Assembly: GCF_003931795.1 (NCBI RefSeq)
Contig: NZ_CP034234.1
Location: forward strand, 620,001 to 684,000
Reading direction: 5' to 3'
Length of the DNA stretch: 64,000 bases
Origin: Erysipelothrix piscisicarius
GTDB taxonomy: Bacteria > Bacillota_I > Bacilli_A > Erysipelotrichales > Erysipelotrichaceae
Part shown: piece by piece, positions 8,781-18,817 of the stretch
Layout of the letters: each line of letters starts with the position of its first letter
How positions within the stretch are numbered: position 1 is the stretch's first letter
The notes under the pieces: generated by a model
The model's input: only the letters and a program-made list of their open reading frames with translations
Told to the model about the DNA's origin: nothing
Database searches by the model: none
Made by a program: the position numbers and the translations under genes

Positions 8781-10175
8781 ATGGAATCTTACTCAAAGCG
8801 CACCATCACTCCTGAAGTAAAAGAGTATCAACTTCGTGACGGTGTCGTTCAACTGAAATCTAAAATCTTTATTAAAACTGAGCGTCTTATTTCAAAAGCA
8901 ATCTACAAGCGCATTCAACAAAATCATAAAACCCTTGTCGATGTGGGTGGGGAGGATGTGACGACCCTTCGGATCTTACCTCTAAATCATGAAAACCTTC
9001 GTGGTAGTTATGCCATCACAATTGACGAGACCATTAAAATCTATGCAAACGATGAAGAAGGCCCCCTTTATGCAGTTCAAACACTTCTTAAATATGAACA
9101 AACCCATGGTGAACTTCAAAAAGGTAAGATTAAGGATGAACCCAGCGTAGAGGAGCGTGGTTTCCATTTGGATTGTGGACGTAAATATTTTACGCCGCAA
9201 TGGATTCATCAACTGCTGGATACCTTAGCATGGCATAATTTTAATATGCTTCAATTACACTTTAGTGAAAACAAGGGCTTTCGCTTGGAATGTACACAGT
9301 ACCCTGAAATCGAAAGCCAAAAAGCATTAAGCTTACAAGAACTTAAAGAAATTATGGAACTTGCGGATGAATACTGTATCGAAATTGTTCCGTCATTCGA
9401 CAGTCCCGGTTATCTTAAACATGTTTTAAAATCATATCCGGATTATGCACTCCCTGGATCTGAGGGTGAAGCATGGGATATTACCAATCCAGACGCATTG
9501 AACATGATTTATGAGCTGTACGATTACTATGCCGAGGTCTTTCAAAAATCACGTTATTTCAATATTGGGGGTGATGAATTTATTGACTTTGAGCAGTTTG
9601 ATGCGTTTCCAAAACTTAAGACCTATGCCCAAGACCAGCTAGACGGTAAAACGGGATACGATACGTATATTCATTACCTCAATACCATTACGTCACGACT
9701 GGAGGCAAAAGGATTTACGGTACGATTATGGAATGACGGTTTATATCGTCTTAATCAAAATCCTGCCATCGAGTTAAAGACGTCGATACAAGTCTGTTAC
9801 TGGACCAAGTATAACCGATATATGGCACCGATAGAGGCGTTTGAAAACCGAGGCATTGCCTTGATTAACTTTCATGCTGAGAACTTCTATTATGTCTTAC
9901 ATCCTGAAGTGGGGGTAAAATGCATTGATCCACAAGGGTGGTTTGAAACATGGACCCCCAATCATTTTCCTTCCAATCAATTCACCCCGAACGTAACAGG
10001 TGCTTATTACTCATTATGGTGTGATGAGCCCGAACTTCAAAGCGAGGTTGAAATTATGAAACAAATCCATATGCCACTTTGTGCGATGGGCGCAAAATCA
10101 TGGCGAAAAGAAAGTACAATGACTTATCAAACATTCATTCAAAAGGAGCAAATACCATGGACGCAAACCGATTAA
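8781..10175 (+). CDS. GH20 beta-N-acetylhexosaminidase A (cytoplasmic)
   Basis: About 464 residues, read from the ATG at 8781 because AAGGAGGGG lies just upstream; the TTG at 8763 would sit before the RBS. An N-terminal GH20b-like domain (YAITIDETIKIYANDEEGPL) precedes a GH20 barrel: VEERGFHLDCGRKYF, NMLQLHFSENKGFRLE, EIVPSFDSPGYLKHV and the catalytic Asp-Glu pair in NIGGDEF near residue 265. It should remove terminal GlcNAc or GalNAc. No signal peptide, so it acts inside the cell on imported glycans. Its last 19 bp overlap the second GH20 gene, indicating translational coupling. Confidence 0.9.
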   Translation: MESYSKRTITPEVKEYQLRDGVVQLKSKIFIKTERLISKAIYKRIQQNHKTLVDVGGEDVTTLRILPLNHENLRGSYAITIDETIKIYANDEEGPLYAVQTLLKYEQTHGELQKGKIKDEPSVEERGFHLDCGRKYFTPQWIHQLLDTLAWHNFNMLQLHFSENKGFRLECTQYPEIESQKALSLQELKEIMELADEYCIEIVPSFDSPGYLKHVLKSYPDYALPGSEGEAWDITNPDALNMIYELYDYYAEVFQKSRYFNIGGDEFIDFEQFDAFPKLKTYAQDQLDGKTGYDTYIHYLNTITSRLEAKGFTVRLWNDGLYRLNQNPAIELKTSIQVCYWTKYNRYMAPIEAFENRGIALINFHAENFYYVLHPEVGVKCIDPQGWFETWTPNHFPSNQFTPNVTGAYYSLWCDEPELQSEVEIMKQIHMPLCAMGAKSWRKESTMTYQTFIQKEQIPWTQTD

Positions 10176-11382
10176 TACAAAAAGCACAAGCACTCTATCC
10201 AAACACTGATGTAAATCGAGCAAAAATACAGCTAAACCATCATGTACTTGAGAACTATGCATATGATGGCTATCAAATTCATTATGATGACGACTTAATT
10301 ATTGTGGCTTCGAATACAGAACGGGGACATTTTTACGGTCTTTTGGATGTTTTTTCGGGCAATCCTTCCACAACACTCAATCAAGCAAAGGTAGCAGAAC
10401 GTGGGTTGCATGTGGATATGGGTCGTAAATTTTTCAGTGAAGCATGGTTTATGGATACCATTGAGTTGATGGCACGCCTTAAACTCAATACATTACAGAT
10501 GCATTTTTCAGAACATTTAGGCTTTCGTATTGAGTCAAAACGTTTTCCACAAATCGTATCAGCCGAGCATCTAAGTCATGATGCGATAAGACGGATCATT
10601 AAGCACGCGAACGATTATTATATCGATGTTATTCCATCGTTTGATTCACCCGGTCATCTTCAAGTTGTATTAGAAGCGTTCCCTGAATATTTAATGGAAA
10701 ACACAACAATGGGACTTGATATTACCAATCCAGATGCCCGCGCCTTTATTAAAGAAATATACGATGAGATGGATGATTTATTTGAGACATCCACAAGTTT
10801 TCATATGGGAGCCGATGAGTTTATCGATTTTGGAAAATACGATGAGTTCCCGCAACTTGAAGCATATGCCAAGGAACACTTTGGTCCAAATGCGAAAGGC
10901 TTTGATACCTTCGTGGATTATGTTAATGATATCGCGTCTCACATTCAAGGTCGAGGTAAAACTGTTCGAGCTTGGAATGACGGTTTGTATCGCATCGACC
11001 AAGAACCCACTATAATCCTTAACAAAGACATCATCATTACCTATTGGACCAGTTGGAATCCTATGATGGCGCCGGTTCAAACCTTTGTGGATCGCGGTCA
11101 TGATGTGGTGAATTATATCGATAGTCTACTGTATTTTGTTTTGGGGGAAAATGCAGGGTATACATATCCAACCGAAACAACCATCATGACATCCTTTGAA
11201 CCAGAACGCTTTCCAAATCGTCATGAATCTTGCGAGGGGGATTTAGAACAAAGTGCCACAACCCTGGGTGCAATGTTTTCAATTTGGTGCGATAAACCGG
11301 AAGCTTATCGACTGAAGAAGTTGCCTTAAAGATTCAAGATCCGCTACGTGCATTTGCTTTAAAATGCTGGCATGAAAACTAA
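10157..11382 (+). pseudogene. GH20 beta-N-acetylhexosaminidase B, frameshifted near the 3' end
   Basis: A paralogue of the preceding gene: VAERGLHVDMGRKFF, NTLQMHFSEHLGFRIES, DVIPSFDSPGHLQVV and catalytic HMGADEF near residue 220. The start ATG at 10157 follows AAAAGGAGC, overlapping the end of the upstream GH20. At about 11305 the frame shifts. As written it stops at 11329, but the -1 frame continues with TEEVALKIQDPLRAFALKCW and stops at 11382. One extra T in the TT at 11305 restores the frame. Only about 25 C-terminal residues are affected, so the truncated protein keeps its active site and may retain activity. No signal peptide. Confidence 0.8.
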
Positions 11383-11448
11383 GATTAATAGGTGAATACC
11401 TATAATCCGTTTCTTGTGAGCTTCTTAAAATTTTCGTAAACTTTATGT

Positions 11449-11471
11449 ATCAAGAGCCTATAATTCTTGAT
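11449..11471 (+). promoter_or_regulatory. Inverted repeat enclosing a -10 box
   Basis: ATCAAGA (11449-11455) and TCTTGAT (11465-11471) form a perfect 7-bp inverted repeat. Its 9-nt centre contains TATAAT (11459-11464). No clear -35 is seen at 17 bp. This could be an operator over the promoter of the structured RNA that follows, or the first stem of a longer leader. Confidence 0.4.
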
Positions 11472-11617
11472 AATCGAGTACACAAGGTCTTGTAACGGTG
11501 TCTCCTGTTTAAGACCTTAAAAGACATGCTTACGCATTGAGATCCCTGCTTCCTTCTCGGTTGTGGTATTGATAGGATCAATGCGAAAAGGATGTCTTTT
11601 TTATAGTTTTTTTTGGA
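11472..11617 (+). ncRNA. Unassigned structured RNA or leader between GH20 genes and the ABC importer
   Basis: The 364-bp gap from 11383 to 11746 contains no gene I can support, but is rich in pairing. AAGGTCTT (11484-11491) pairs perfectly with AAGACCTT (11511-11518). AAAAGACAT (11519-11527) pairs with ATGTCTTTT (11592-11600). Nested inside, CGCATTGA (11533-11540) pairs with TCAATGCG (11578-11585), and TCC (11543-11545) with GGA (11575-11577). Two T-runs follow (11597-11602 and 11607-11614), as at a terminator. A TATAAT lies just upstream. It could be a small RNA, or a 5' attenuator of the ABC operon. It does not show the T-box, purine, SRP or RNase P signatures I know. Confidence 0.45.
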
Positions 11618-11673
11618 TAAAGATAACTATAATTTGTTGATTTATTAGTATATTTTGTCGCTTATATCTCTGA

Positions 11674-11690
11674 AATGAAAGCGGTACACT
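11674..11690 (+). promoter_or_regulatory. Weak cre-like site ahead of the ABC importer
   Basis: ATGAAAGCGGTACACTT has an intact left half of a CcpA site (TGAAAGCG) but a poor right half. Catabolite control of a sugar importer would be expected, yet the match is marginal. Confidence 0.25.
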
Positions 11691-11746
11691 TAATATGTAA
11701 AACAACAGCAAGACCTTTGAATTTATAGATGTTTGGGGTGAATCAA

Positions 11747-12676
11747 TTGAAAAAAGTATTACGCAATATTAAAAAAAATGCACCGTTTCTTTTAATGGCA
11801 CTACCTGGGGCAATTTGGATGATCTTCTTTTTCTATATTCCAGTCCTTGGAAACGTAGTCGCATTTAAGGAGTTCAGATTTTCTCCGGATGGATTTTTCG
11901 CAAGTCTGTATAACAGTAAGTGGGTAGGATTCCAGAACTTTAAGTTTCTGTTTGCTACCGACAATGCTTATATTATGACGCGCAATACCGTGTTGTATAA
12001 CTTAGTCTTTATTATCGTCGGAACGTTTCTCGCAGTAGTCTTGGCTGTTATTATGAGTATGTTACGATCGAAGGAAAAAATAAAAGTATTTCAAACGACG
12101 ATGTTATTTCCATACTTCTTATCCTGGGTTATCATAGGATTCTTTGTATATTCATTCTTAAGTCCTGATAAGGGTGCGTTAAACAGTATTTTAGCCATGA
12201 TGGGTAAAGAACCTGTTAACTGGTATAATGAGCCAAAATATTGGCCGGTATTTATTGTAATTATCGGAATATGGAAGAATATCGGATATAACAGTATTAT
12301 CTACTTTGCTTCCATTATGGGAATTGATCCAACGTATTATGAAGCAGCAATTGTGGATGGTGCCAACCGATGGCAACAAATTCGTCACGTTACGATTCCA
12401 CAAATTATTCCATTAATCAGTATTATGTTGATTTTAGCGATTGGAAATATTATTCGCTCGGACTTTGGATTGTTCTATAACGTAACGCGTAACTCAGGTC
12501 CACTAAACCAAGTTACAATGGTTATTGATACGTATGTATATAAAGGCTTATCGGCATCGGGGGATTTAGGGATGTCATCCGCTGCGGGTTTATATCAATC
12601 CGTTGTAGGATTTGTGATGTTAGTTTCTGCTAATGCCATCATTCGCCGTGTTGATCCTGAATCAGGATTATTCTAG
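11747..12676 (+). CDS. CUT1 sugar ABC transporter permease 1 (LplB type)
   Basis: About 309 residues with six membrane helices. The C-terminal half has the permease EAA loop YYEAAIVDGANRWQQIRHVT, which docks to the ATPase. I place the start at TTG 11747 because GGGGTGA lies at the right distance; the ATG at 11729 has no ribosome site. The family imports oligosaccharides in Bacillota. It is followed 8 bp later by the second permease and then a solute-binding protein. No ATPase gene is present, as is common for CUT1 systems sharing an MsmK-type ATPase. The gene set resembles the pneumococcal N-glycan importer NgtS-P1-P2, which suits the neighbouring glycosidases. Confidence 0.88.
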   Translation: MKKVLRNIKKNAPFLLMALPGAIWMIFFFYIPVLGNVVAFKEFRFSPDGFFASLYNSKWVGFQNFKFLFATDNAYIMTRNTVLYNLVFIIVGTFLAVVLAVIMSMLRSKEKIKVFQTTMLFPYFLSWVIIGFFVYSFLSPDKGALNSILAMMGKEPVNWYNEPKYWPVFIVIIGIWKNIGYNSIIYFASIMGIDPTYYEAAIVDGANRWQQIRHVTIPQIIPLISIMLILAIGNIIRSDFGLFYNVTRNSGPLNQVTMVIDTYVYKGLSASGDLGMSSAAGLYQSVVGFVMLVSANAIIRRVDPESGLF

Positions 12677-12684
12677 GAGGATGT

Positions 12685-13596
12685 ATGAAAAAGAAGAAAA
12701 TTGAAAAAGTAGAAGTAAGAAGTTTTAGTAAAAATACCGACCGCGTCTTTAATGTTATTATTGGATTATTCGCGTTATCTTGTATCTTTCCCTTTATCTT
12801 TGTAATTGTTGTTTCGTTTACTACGGAAACAGCATTGATGGTAAATGGTTACTCACTCTTTCCAAAAGAAGTAAGTCTGGATGGATACAAATTCTTATAT
12901 GACTTTAAAGGACAACTTTTAAATTCATTTGGTATTACGGTATTTATTACGGTTGTTGGGACACTGATTAATACAACCTTTACATCAACGTATGCGTATG
13001 CAATCTCACGTCCAAACTTCAAATACCGTCGTTTCTTTACCAAATTCGCATTACTCACAATGTTATTCAGTGCGGGAATGATTCCCAACTACATTGTGAT
13101 GACTAAATTATTGGGACTTAAGGATACGGTCTGGGCATTAATTCTGCCAATGGCTTTAAGTCCATTTAATATCATCGTCATGAAAACATTCTTTAAACGG
13201 ACCGTTCCGGACGCAATCATTGAATCAGCCCGTATTGATGGCGCAAGTGAGTTTCGTATTTTTATTCAAATAGTTTTACCACTTGCGGTTCCTGGTATCG
13301 CAACCATTAGTTTATTTGCGGCACTGGCTTTCTGGAACGACTGGTTTAATGCACTCTTGTATATCAACTCTAAATCCTTATACCCGCTTCAATACTTATT
13401 GATGAAGATTCAATCAAATCTTGATTATATCTCACAAAATGTAGGGTTATCTGGAATTAACAGTGGTATCGGTTTACCGAAAGAATCTGCACGTATGGCG
13501 ATGGTTGTTCTGTCCACATTGCCGATCGCAGTATCTTATCCATTCTTCCAGAAATACTTTGTCAGTGGTTTAACCATTGGGGGCGTAAAGGAATAA
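12685..13596 (+). CDS. CUT1 sugar ABC transporter permease 2 (YtcP/LplC type)
   Basis: A 303-residue protein with about six membrane helices. An EAA loop is seen as IIESARIDGASEFRIFIQIV, followed by LPLAVPGIATISLFAALAFW. It pairs with the upstream permease to form the membrane channel of an oligosaccharide importer. The start ATG follows AGGAGG, which overlaps the stop of the first permease, so the two are translationally linked. The solute-binding lipoprotein follows after 53 bp. Confidence 0.9.
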   Translation: MKKKKIEKVEVRSFSKNTDRVFNVIIGLFALSCIFPFIFVIVVSFTTETALMVNGYSLFPKEVSLDGYKFLYDFKGQLLNSFGITVFITVVGTLINTTFTSTYAYAISRPNFKYRRFFTKFALLTMLFSAGMIPNYIVMTKLLGLKDTVWALILPMALSPFNIIVMKTFFKRTVPDAIIESARIDGASEFRIFIQIVLPLAVPGIATISLFAALAFWNDWFNALLYINSKSLYPLQYLLMKIQSNLDYISQNVGLSGINSGIGLPKESARMAMVVLSTLPIAVSYPFFQKYFVSGLTIGGVKE

Positions 13597-13649
13597 GAGC
13601 GATATAAACAGCTTTGCCTAATTATGATATTTTATAGAGGAGGAACATC

Positions 13650-15094
13650 ATGAAAAAAGGCGTTTTTAAAACGTTTACAGTTTTAATGGCTGCTTTACTT
13701 GTATTAACAGGTTGTGGCAAAAAAACTGATAAACCAGAGGGAGAAGTTGTAACGTTACAACTTTATCAAGTAGGGGATGCACCCAAAAATCTTGATGAAT
13801 TAACGGATGCAATCAATAAAATTTCTGAAGAAGAAATTGGGGTTAAAGTTAAATTTAACTACATTGGTTGGGGAGACTATGAACAAAAAATGTCTGTAAT
13901 GGTTACAGCAGGTGATGAGTTTGACTTAGCATTTGCGAATAACTATACCATTAACGCACAAAAAGGTGCTTATGCAGACTTAACCGATTTAGTCAAAGAA
14001 CACGCGAAAGAGTTCTTTGATTCCGTAGATCCAATTTACTACGATGGTAACGTAATTGACGGTAAACTATACGGTTTCCCAATTAACGGGAACGTGTTTG
14101 CACAACAAATGCTTACATTTAACTCCGATTACCTAAACAAATACAATATTGATGTATCAAACATCAACAGCTACGCAGATGCGGAAGCAGCACTTCAAAC
14201 GGTAAAAGATAATGAACCTGAAGTAGCACCATTCGCAATCGGTAGTGGCTACAAAGCAACTCTTGGAAACTTTGACTATATTTTAGGTGATAAGTTACCA
14301 TTTGCAATCAACCTTGATGGCGATACAACAAAAATTGTGAATGCTTATGAAACATCACAAGGTATGGAAACCTTAAAACAAATTCACGGACTTTACAAAA
14401 AAGGATTAATTCCTCAAGATGCAGCAACGTCCACAACCGGATATGCACTTGAAAGTCCAGTATGGTTTATGCGACAAGAAACACAAGGACCTGCAGACTA
14501 TGGTGATTCTCTACTATCACAAGTAGCGGGTAAAGAAATTATTTCACGTCCATTAAACAAACCTTTAAAATCTACAGCTCAAGCACAAATGGGTAACTTT
14601 ATCGTTGCAATCAACTCAAAACATAAAGTTGAATCGGTAAAATGGTTAAACTTATTAAATACCAATGCACAAATGATGAATACATTGATCTATGGTATTG
14701 AAGGCGAAGCATGGAAAAAATAGATGATAACCACTTAGAATTATTAGATGGTTATAAAGAAGATAATCATATGGCTGCATGGAATACAGGGAACAGTGCC
14801 CTTTTACTCCAACAAGCTAAGATTACCGATGAAATGATTGCGAAACGTGCAGAAGATACTAAAAATGCACCTGTTTCACCAATCTTAGGCTTTAACTTCA
14901 AGACAGATGAAGTTAAAACAGAGATCAGTGCTTTAATGAACGTTATGGAAGAATACTCAGCAGTTATCAATACGGGAACGGTTGATCCAGAAGTTAAAGT
15001 TCCAGAATTTGTGGAAAAACTTAAAGCAGCAGGTTGGGATAAAGTCTTGGATGAAATGCAATCACAATACGATGCATTCCAAGCAAGTAAATAA
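13650..15094 (+). pseudogene. Sugar ABC transporter solute-binding lipoprotein, frameshifted
   Basis: The product begins with a lipoprotein signal peptide (lipobox LVLTGCG, Cys near residue 22) and continues as a large extracellular solute-binding protein of the LplA/NgtS type, ending near residue 481 if restored. At 14715-14720 a run of six A puts the frame into a stop (AWKK, TAG). A seventh A restores AWKKIDDNHLELLDGY and the frame runs to 15094. The truncated form would lack the last 125 residues, part of the second lobe, and is unlikely to bind sugar. The lesion is in a homopolymer, so a read error is possible. Partner of the two permeases upstream. Confidence 0.8.
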
Positions 15095-15112
15095 TAAATA
15101 AATTGAACAAAG

Positions 15113-15152
15113 AGCACAAATTGGGGTATCGTTTGATATCCCGATTTGTGCT
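15113..15152 (+). terminator. Long intercistronic hairpin without a U-run
   Basis: AGCACAAAT ... ATTTGTGCT outer stem, with an inner GGGGTATC/GATATCCC stem containing one G-U pair and loop GTTT. It lacks a strong T-run, so it may act as an mRNA stabiliser after the solute-binding protein cistron, or as a partial terminator. Confidence 0.5.
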
Positions 15153-15181
15153 ATGATTATCATGTCAGGGGGTCTATTTCT

Positions 15182-15792
15182 ATGGTTGCTTCAACAATAA
15201 CAAACGTCTTTGAACGCGTTTATACCGTTATGAAGATGAGTTTAATGTTTTGGGCACTCACCTTAATGGGTGGTGTTATTTTAGGTGTTGGTCCAGCGTT
15301 TCTTGTTTTGATGGATTTGTATCATGAACACGGTTGGGAATATCGTGGTTATGCATGGCGTAATCTTGTGTCATGTTTCAAAACTCACTTTAAACGTGGA
15401 ATGCGTTACTGTATGCTGTTTTGGTACCGCAAATCTTGATTGGGTATAATGTGTACCTTGCAACGCAAGTGAAACATCCATTATTTTTTGTGTTAGATTT
15501 TGTCTTGATTGCAATGTTTATATTCCTATCAATTGCATATATCTACGGTTTGGTTTTAAATGCCGCATTTGAGATTGAATTCTATAACCTTATTAAACTG
15601 AGTGTTATTTCTGTATTCGTAAATTTTTTCAAAATCTTTCGTATCGTTATGTTAATGATGTGTGTACTCGCACTAACATATCGATATAAGGGATTAATTC
15701 TTTTTGGTAGTATTGGAATCTATATTGCGCTTATGCATTGGAGTCTAAACGGTTGGATCCATGAAGTTGATGAAAAGATTGAAATCCTTTAA
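15182..15792 (+). pseudogene. DUF624 (YesL-like) membrane protein, frameshifted
   Basis: About 200 residues with five or so membrane helices and the YesL-like pattern (MMFWALTLMGGVILGVGPAF-like start, then YRGYAWRNLVSCFKTHFKRG). This family commonly accompanies CUT1 importers and YesM/YesN systems; its role is unknown. The start ATG 15182 follows GGGGG. At the T-run 15419-15422 the frame shifts: as written it ends at 15439, while with one more T the reading continues LFLVPQILIGYNVYLATQVK to 15792. The 3' end overlaps the kinase gene by 32 bp. A one-base homopolymer deletion or read error. Confidence 0.72.
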
Positions 15793-17300
15793 CGCGAATA
15801 CAGAAAACACAAGTTTAATGAAAAAATTGATTAAGTCTTATTCGGTTATCTTAATCATCATCATTACAATTTTCGCGATTACGGTAGGGTATGTCACATC
15901 AAAACGAGACTACGATGAGGCGGTACTACAGAATAAAGCAATCAGTCAAAAAATGACGGAAATTATTGAAAGTTATGAGCAGGATCTGCGTAAAATTGTT
16001 TTTGATTTGTTTAGACGCGGATCATGTACAAAGTATGAAAGATTACTTTTATATGGATCTGCCTACGTATTATACGCAACAATTATCACAAGACCCCTTT
16101 ATCTTCTTTCCTAAAGATATTCAGAAACTCTACGATCGTTATGATGGGATTGAGGGGTTTATGATTACTTTAAATAATTCAAACGATTTGTATTATTCGC
16201 ATACCTTACAGAAAATGGGTTATAACCCAAAGCGTGTTCCCAATATTGGTGAACAACTTATGTTTCATCGAATCTTAACCAATTATGATTCATATGATCC
16301 TGTAGGGATTATCGATCTCATTGCGGATTCACAAAGCATTAATACACAAATTGATTCCATCAATCATTCCGTGCCACGTTAAATCTATATTTTGACCGAT
16401 AATGGGAAAATTAAATATACTTATACTGATCGTGAAGATGAAGGTTTGGGTGTGATGTTGCGTCAAAGCTATGAGACAGGACGTGATTACAGTACGTTAA
16501 TTGATCAACATTATCTTAAACATGAAGTACCCCTTCAGAATGGAAATCGTGTAGTAGTTGCTGTCAATCGCGCAGATATTGTCGCGAAATCATTTAAAAC
16601 ATATGCTTCAGTTATTTTGGGGAGTATTGTTTTGGATGTGCTTTTATTATGGCTTCTTTTTAGAACCTTTGGTCGATACAGTCACCAAGTTGATGATATC
16701 TTGCAGTCCATGGGACGCGTCAAAGATGGTGCCATTGACTACCGCATACCAACCGAAGATAAAGAAGATGAATTACGGGATATTTCTATTGGTATTAATG
16801 AAACGTTAGACAGCATCAGTCGGTATGTGGAGGAAATATACCAACTTGAGTTCTGTGAGAAGTATGTTTATTTGCATCAAATGCGTTATCCAAATCGCGT
16901 AGCGTATAAATTTGATATTGAACCCGGTTTGGAACAAATCATTATGCCGAAATTCACCATGCAACCCCTGATTGAAAATTATTTTGTTCATGGGATTGAT
17001 TTTGGCCGGGTGGATAATGCGATCAAGGTTACAGCCTATCGTGAAGCAAGCCAAATTGTATTAGAGGTCTCTGATAAGGGTAAAGGCATGGATAACACCC
17101 GCTTAGCCCATATTCAGAAACAGATCGACGAGTCTGTCTTTAACATCAACGACCACAATTCAGTGGGGTTATTAAATGTTCATCAACGCCTCAAAACATA
17201 CTTTAGTGATTCTCATTACAGTATGACAATCAGCATCAATAATCTTAAAGGTTTTACCGTCACCATGCGCTTCGATGAGGAGGGGGATAAAAATGTATAA
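15761..17300 (+). pseudogene. YesM/LytS-type sensor histidine kinase, multiply disrupted
   Basis: Encodes an N-terminal membrane helix, an extracellular sensor region, a second helix near 16600-16670, a HAMP-like linker (VKDGAIDYRIPTEDKEDEL) and a C-terminal ATPase domain (TMQPLIENYFVHGI; DKGKGMDNTRL). Three lesions are visible. First, an apparent extra T in 16010-16012, where removing it gives VFDLLDADHVQSMKDYF. Second, an in-frame TAA at 16380-16382, after which the same frame continues IYILTDNGKIKYTYTD. Third, the region that should hold the NPHFLYN phospho-acceptor box is missing: YVEEIYQLE is joined directly to FCEKYVYLHQMRYPNR near 16850, a loss of roughly 80 residues. The kinase cannot be functional as read. 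Its partner regulator follows and overlaps it. Confidence 0.85.
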
Positions 17301-18790
17301 CGTATTACTGGTTGATGATGAGTATATGATCTTAAGTGGTTTACAGAAAATAATAAATTGGGATGAGTTAGGCATTCAATGTATAGGTACTGCTTCCAAT
17401 GGCCAAGAGGCCTTGGAATTTGTGAGAAGTCACCCTGTGGATATTGTGGTAACGGATGTAAGCATGCCTGAACAGTCTGGGATTGAATTTGTACAAGCTG
17501 CCCAAGAAGAAGATATCAACTTCAACTTTGTGGTCTTATCAGGATATCAAGAGTTTGAGTATGTGAAAGAAGGCATACGTCTTGGGGCGGAGAACTTTTT
17601 ACTTAAACCCATTAATAAAGATGAGTTAAATGAGACATTACGAAAAACAGTATCCAAGCTTGATAGTGAAAAACGACATGCGCATACGGATACACTGCTG
17701 TTTGAGAATACGCTTGAACGATGGGTGAATGATGATATTGATAATGTGGATTTGCGTCGTATTCTAAAACAGGTTGATAAACCATTACAAGCCAATGCAC
17801 TGTATACGTGCATGATTATTACCCAAATTCCAGAACCGGAACAAACAACATGGATTCAACGTCTTATGGACCACAATCAATACTATGCGTTTTATGATGA
17901 TCACGATCTTGTGATGATTTTAGAAGGCAATCGCATTGCGTTTGATGCAATTCGAAAAGATCTTTCAAGTCATATTGACCACCAAAAACAAATTCTTGCG
18001 GTGGGGGAACTGTTGGTGCCCCTTGAAGAAGTACCAAACAGTTATCAACAAGCGGAAACGCTGGTAAGTGTTTCGCGATTCTACGGAGACCATCCGATTA
18101 CCGAACGCATGATGCTTAAAAATAAACTTGAACAGAATGAATCGATGTATGAAATTTCATTTAAAAAATTTCATCATGCCTTATCGATTGGGGATATCCA
18201 TTTAATTAAATCTGAAATCGGAGCAATGTTTAAGCTGCTGTTTGAATATGAGGCAGATCCTGAATATGTTCGTTATATTGGATTTGTGATTTTCTCCGAT
18301 ATTTATCGCCAACATGAAAGTGTGGGTTCACAGATGTATCATGACTTGCTTCATGAGTTAAATAAATGTGATAGCATCGCGGAAATTCGTGAAGTCTTGC
18401 ATCATGCTTTAGAGGCGACACGCAATGATCAGGTCTTAAAACAACATAATCCAAATATTCAAAAAGTCCTTCAAATTGTTTTGAAAGACTACGCTAAAGA
18501 TATTACCATAAGTTCAATTGCGGATACATTGCATATGAACGCGATGTACCTTGGTCAACTTTTTAAGAAAGAAAGAAACAAACAAGAGTTTCTCGCAATA
18601 CTTAAATCATTTTCGGATTAAGGAGGCCCAAAATCTTCTCTTAAAATCGAATCATAATATTAATGAAATTGCGGAACTTGTGGGATACACCAGTTCGGGA
18701 TATTTTTATAAAAACTTTAAAAAAGAATGCGGTATTTCACCGAAAGAATATCGGGAACGTTATTTAAAACAACCGGAACGCATTCGATAA
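17293..18790 (+). pseudogene. YesN-type response regulator (receiver + AraC HTH), frameshifted
   Basis: Starts at ATG 17293 behind GAGGAGGGGG. The receiver domain has LLVDDEYMILSG and the phospho-acceptor Asp in DIVVTDVSMPEQSG, with Lys in LLKPINKDEL. A long middle linker is followed by a C-terminal AraC-type pair of helix-turn-helices. At 18565-18579 the sequence holds three GAAA units where the intact frame needs two: LFKKE is followed by a wrong frame ending at 18621, while the +1 frame gives TNKSFSQYLNHFRIKEAQN and runs to 18790. The truncated product loses most of the DNA-binding domain. A 4-bp tandem duplication is a typical slipped-strand event rather than a common read error. Confidence 0.85.
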
Positions 18791-18817
18791 AAAAAGCACA
18801 TTTATATGTGCTTTTTT
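18790..18817. terminator. Bidirectional terminator between response regulator and GH92
   Basis: AAGCACA-TTTATA-TGTGCTT flanked by an A-run on the left and a T-run on the right, between two convergent genes. Confidence 0.8.

Noticed and set aside
11449..11617. 6S RNA, SRP RNA or T-box as identity of the structured region
   Set aside because: Too short for 6S, no GGAAGCAGC SRP core, no T-box GGTGG sequence or codon-like specifier.
18565..18579. Phase-variable tetranucleotide repeat
   Set aside because: Only three GAAA units; phase-variable tracts normally have many more. A single slippage event is enough.
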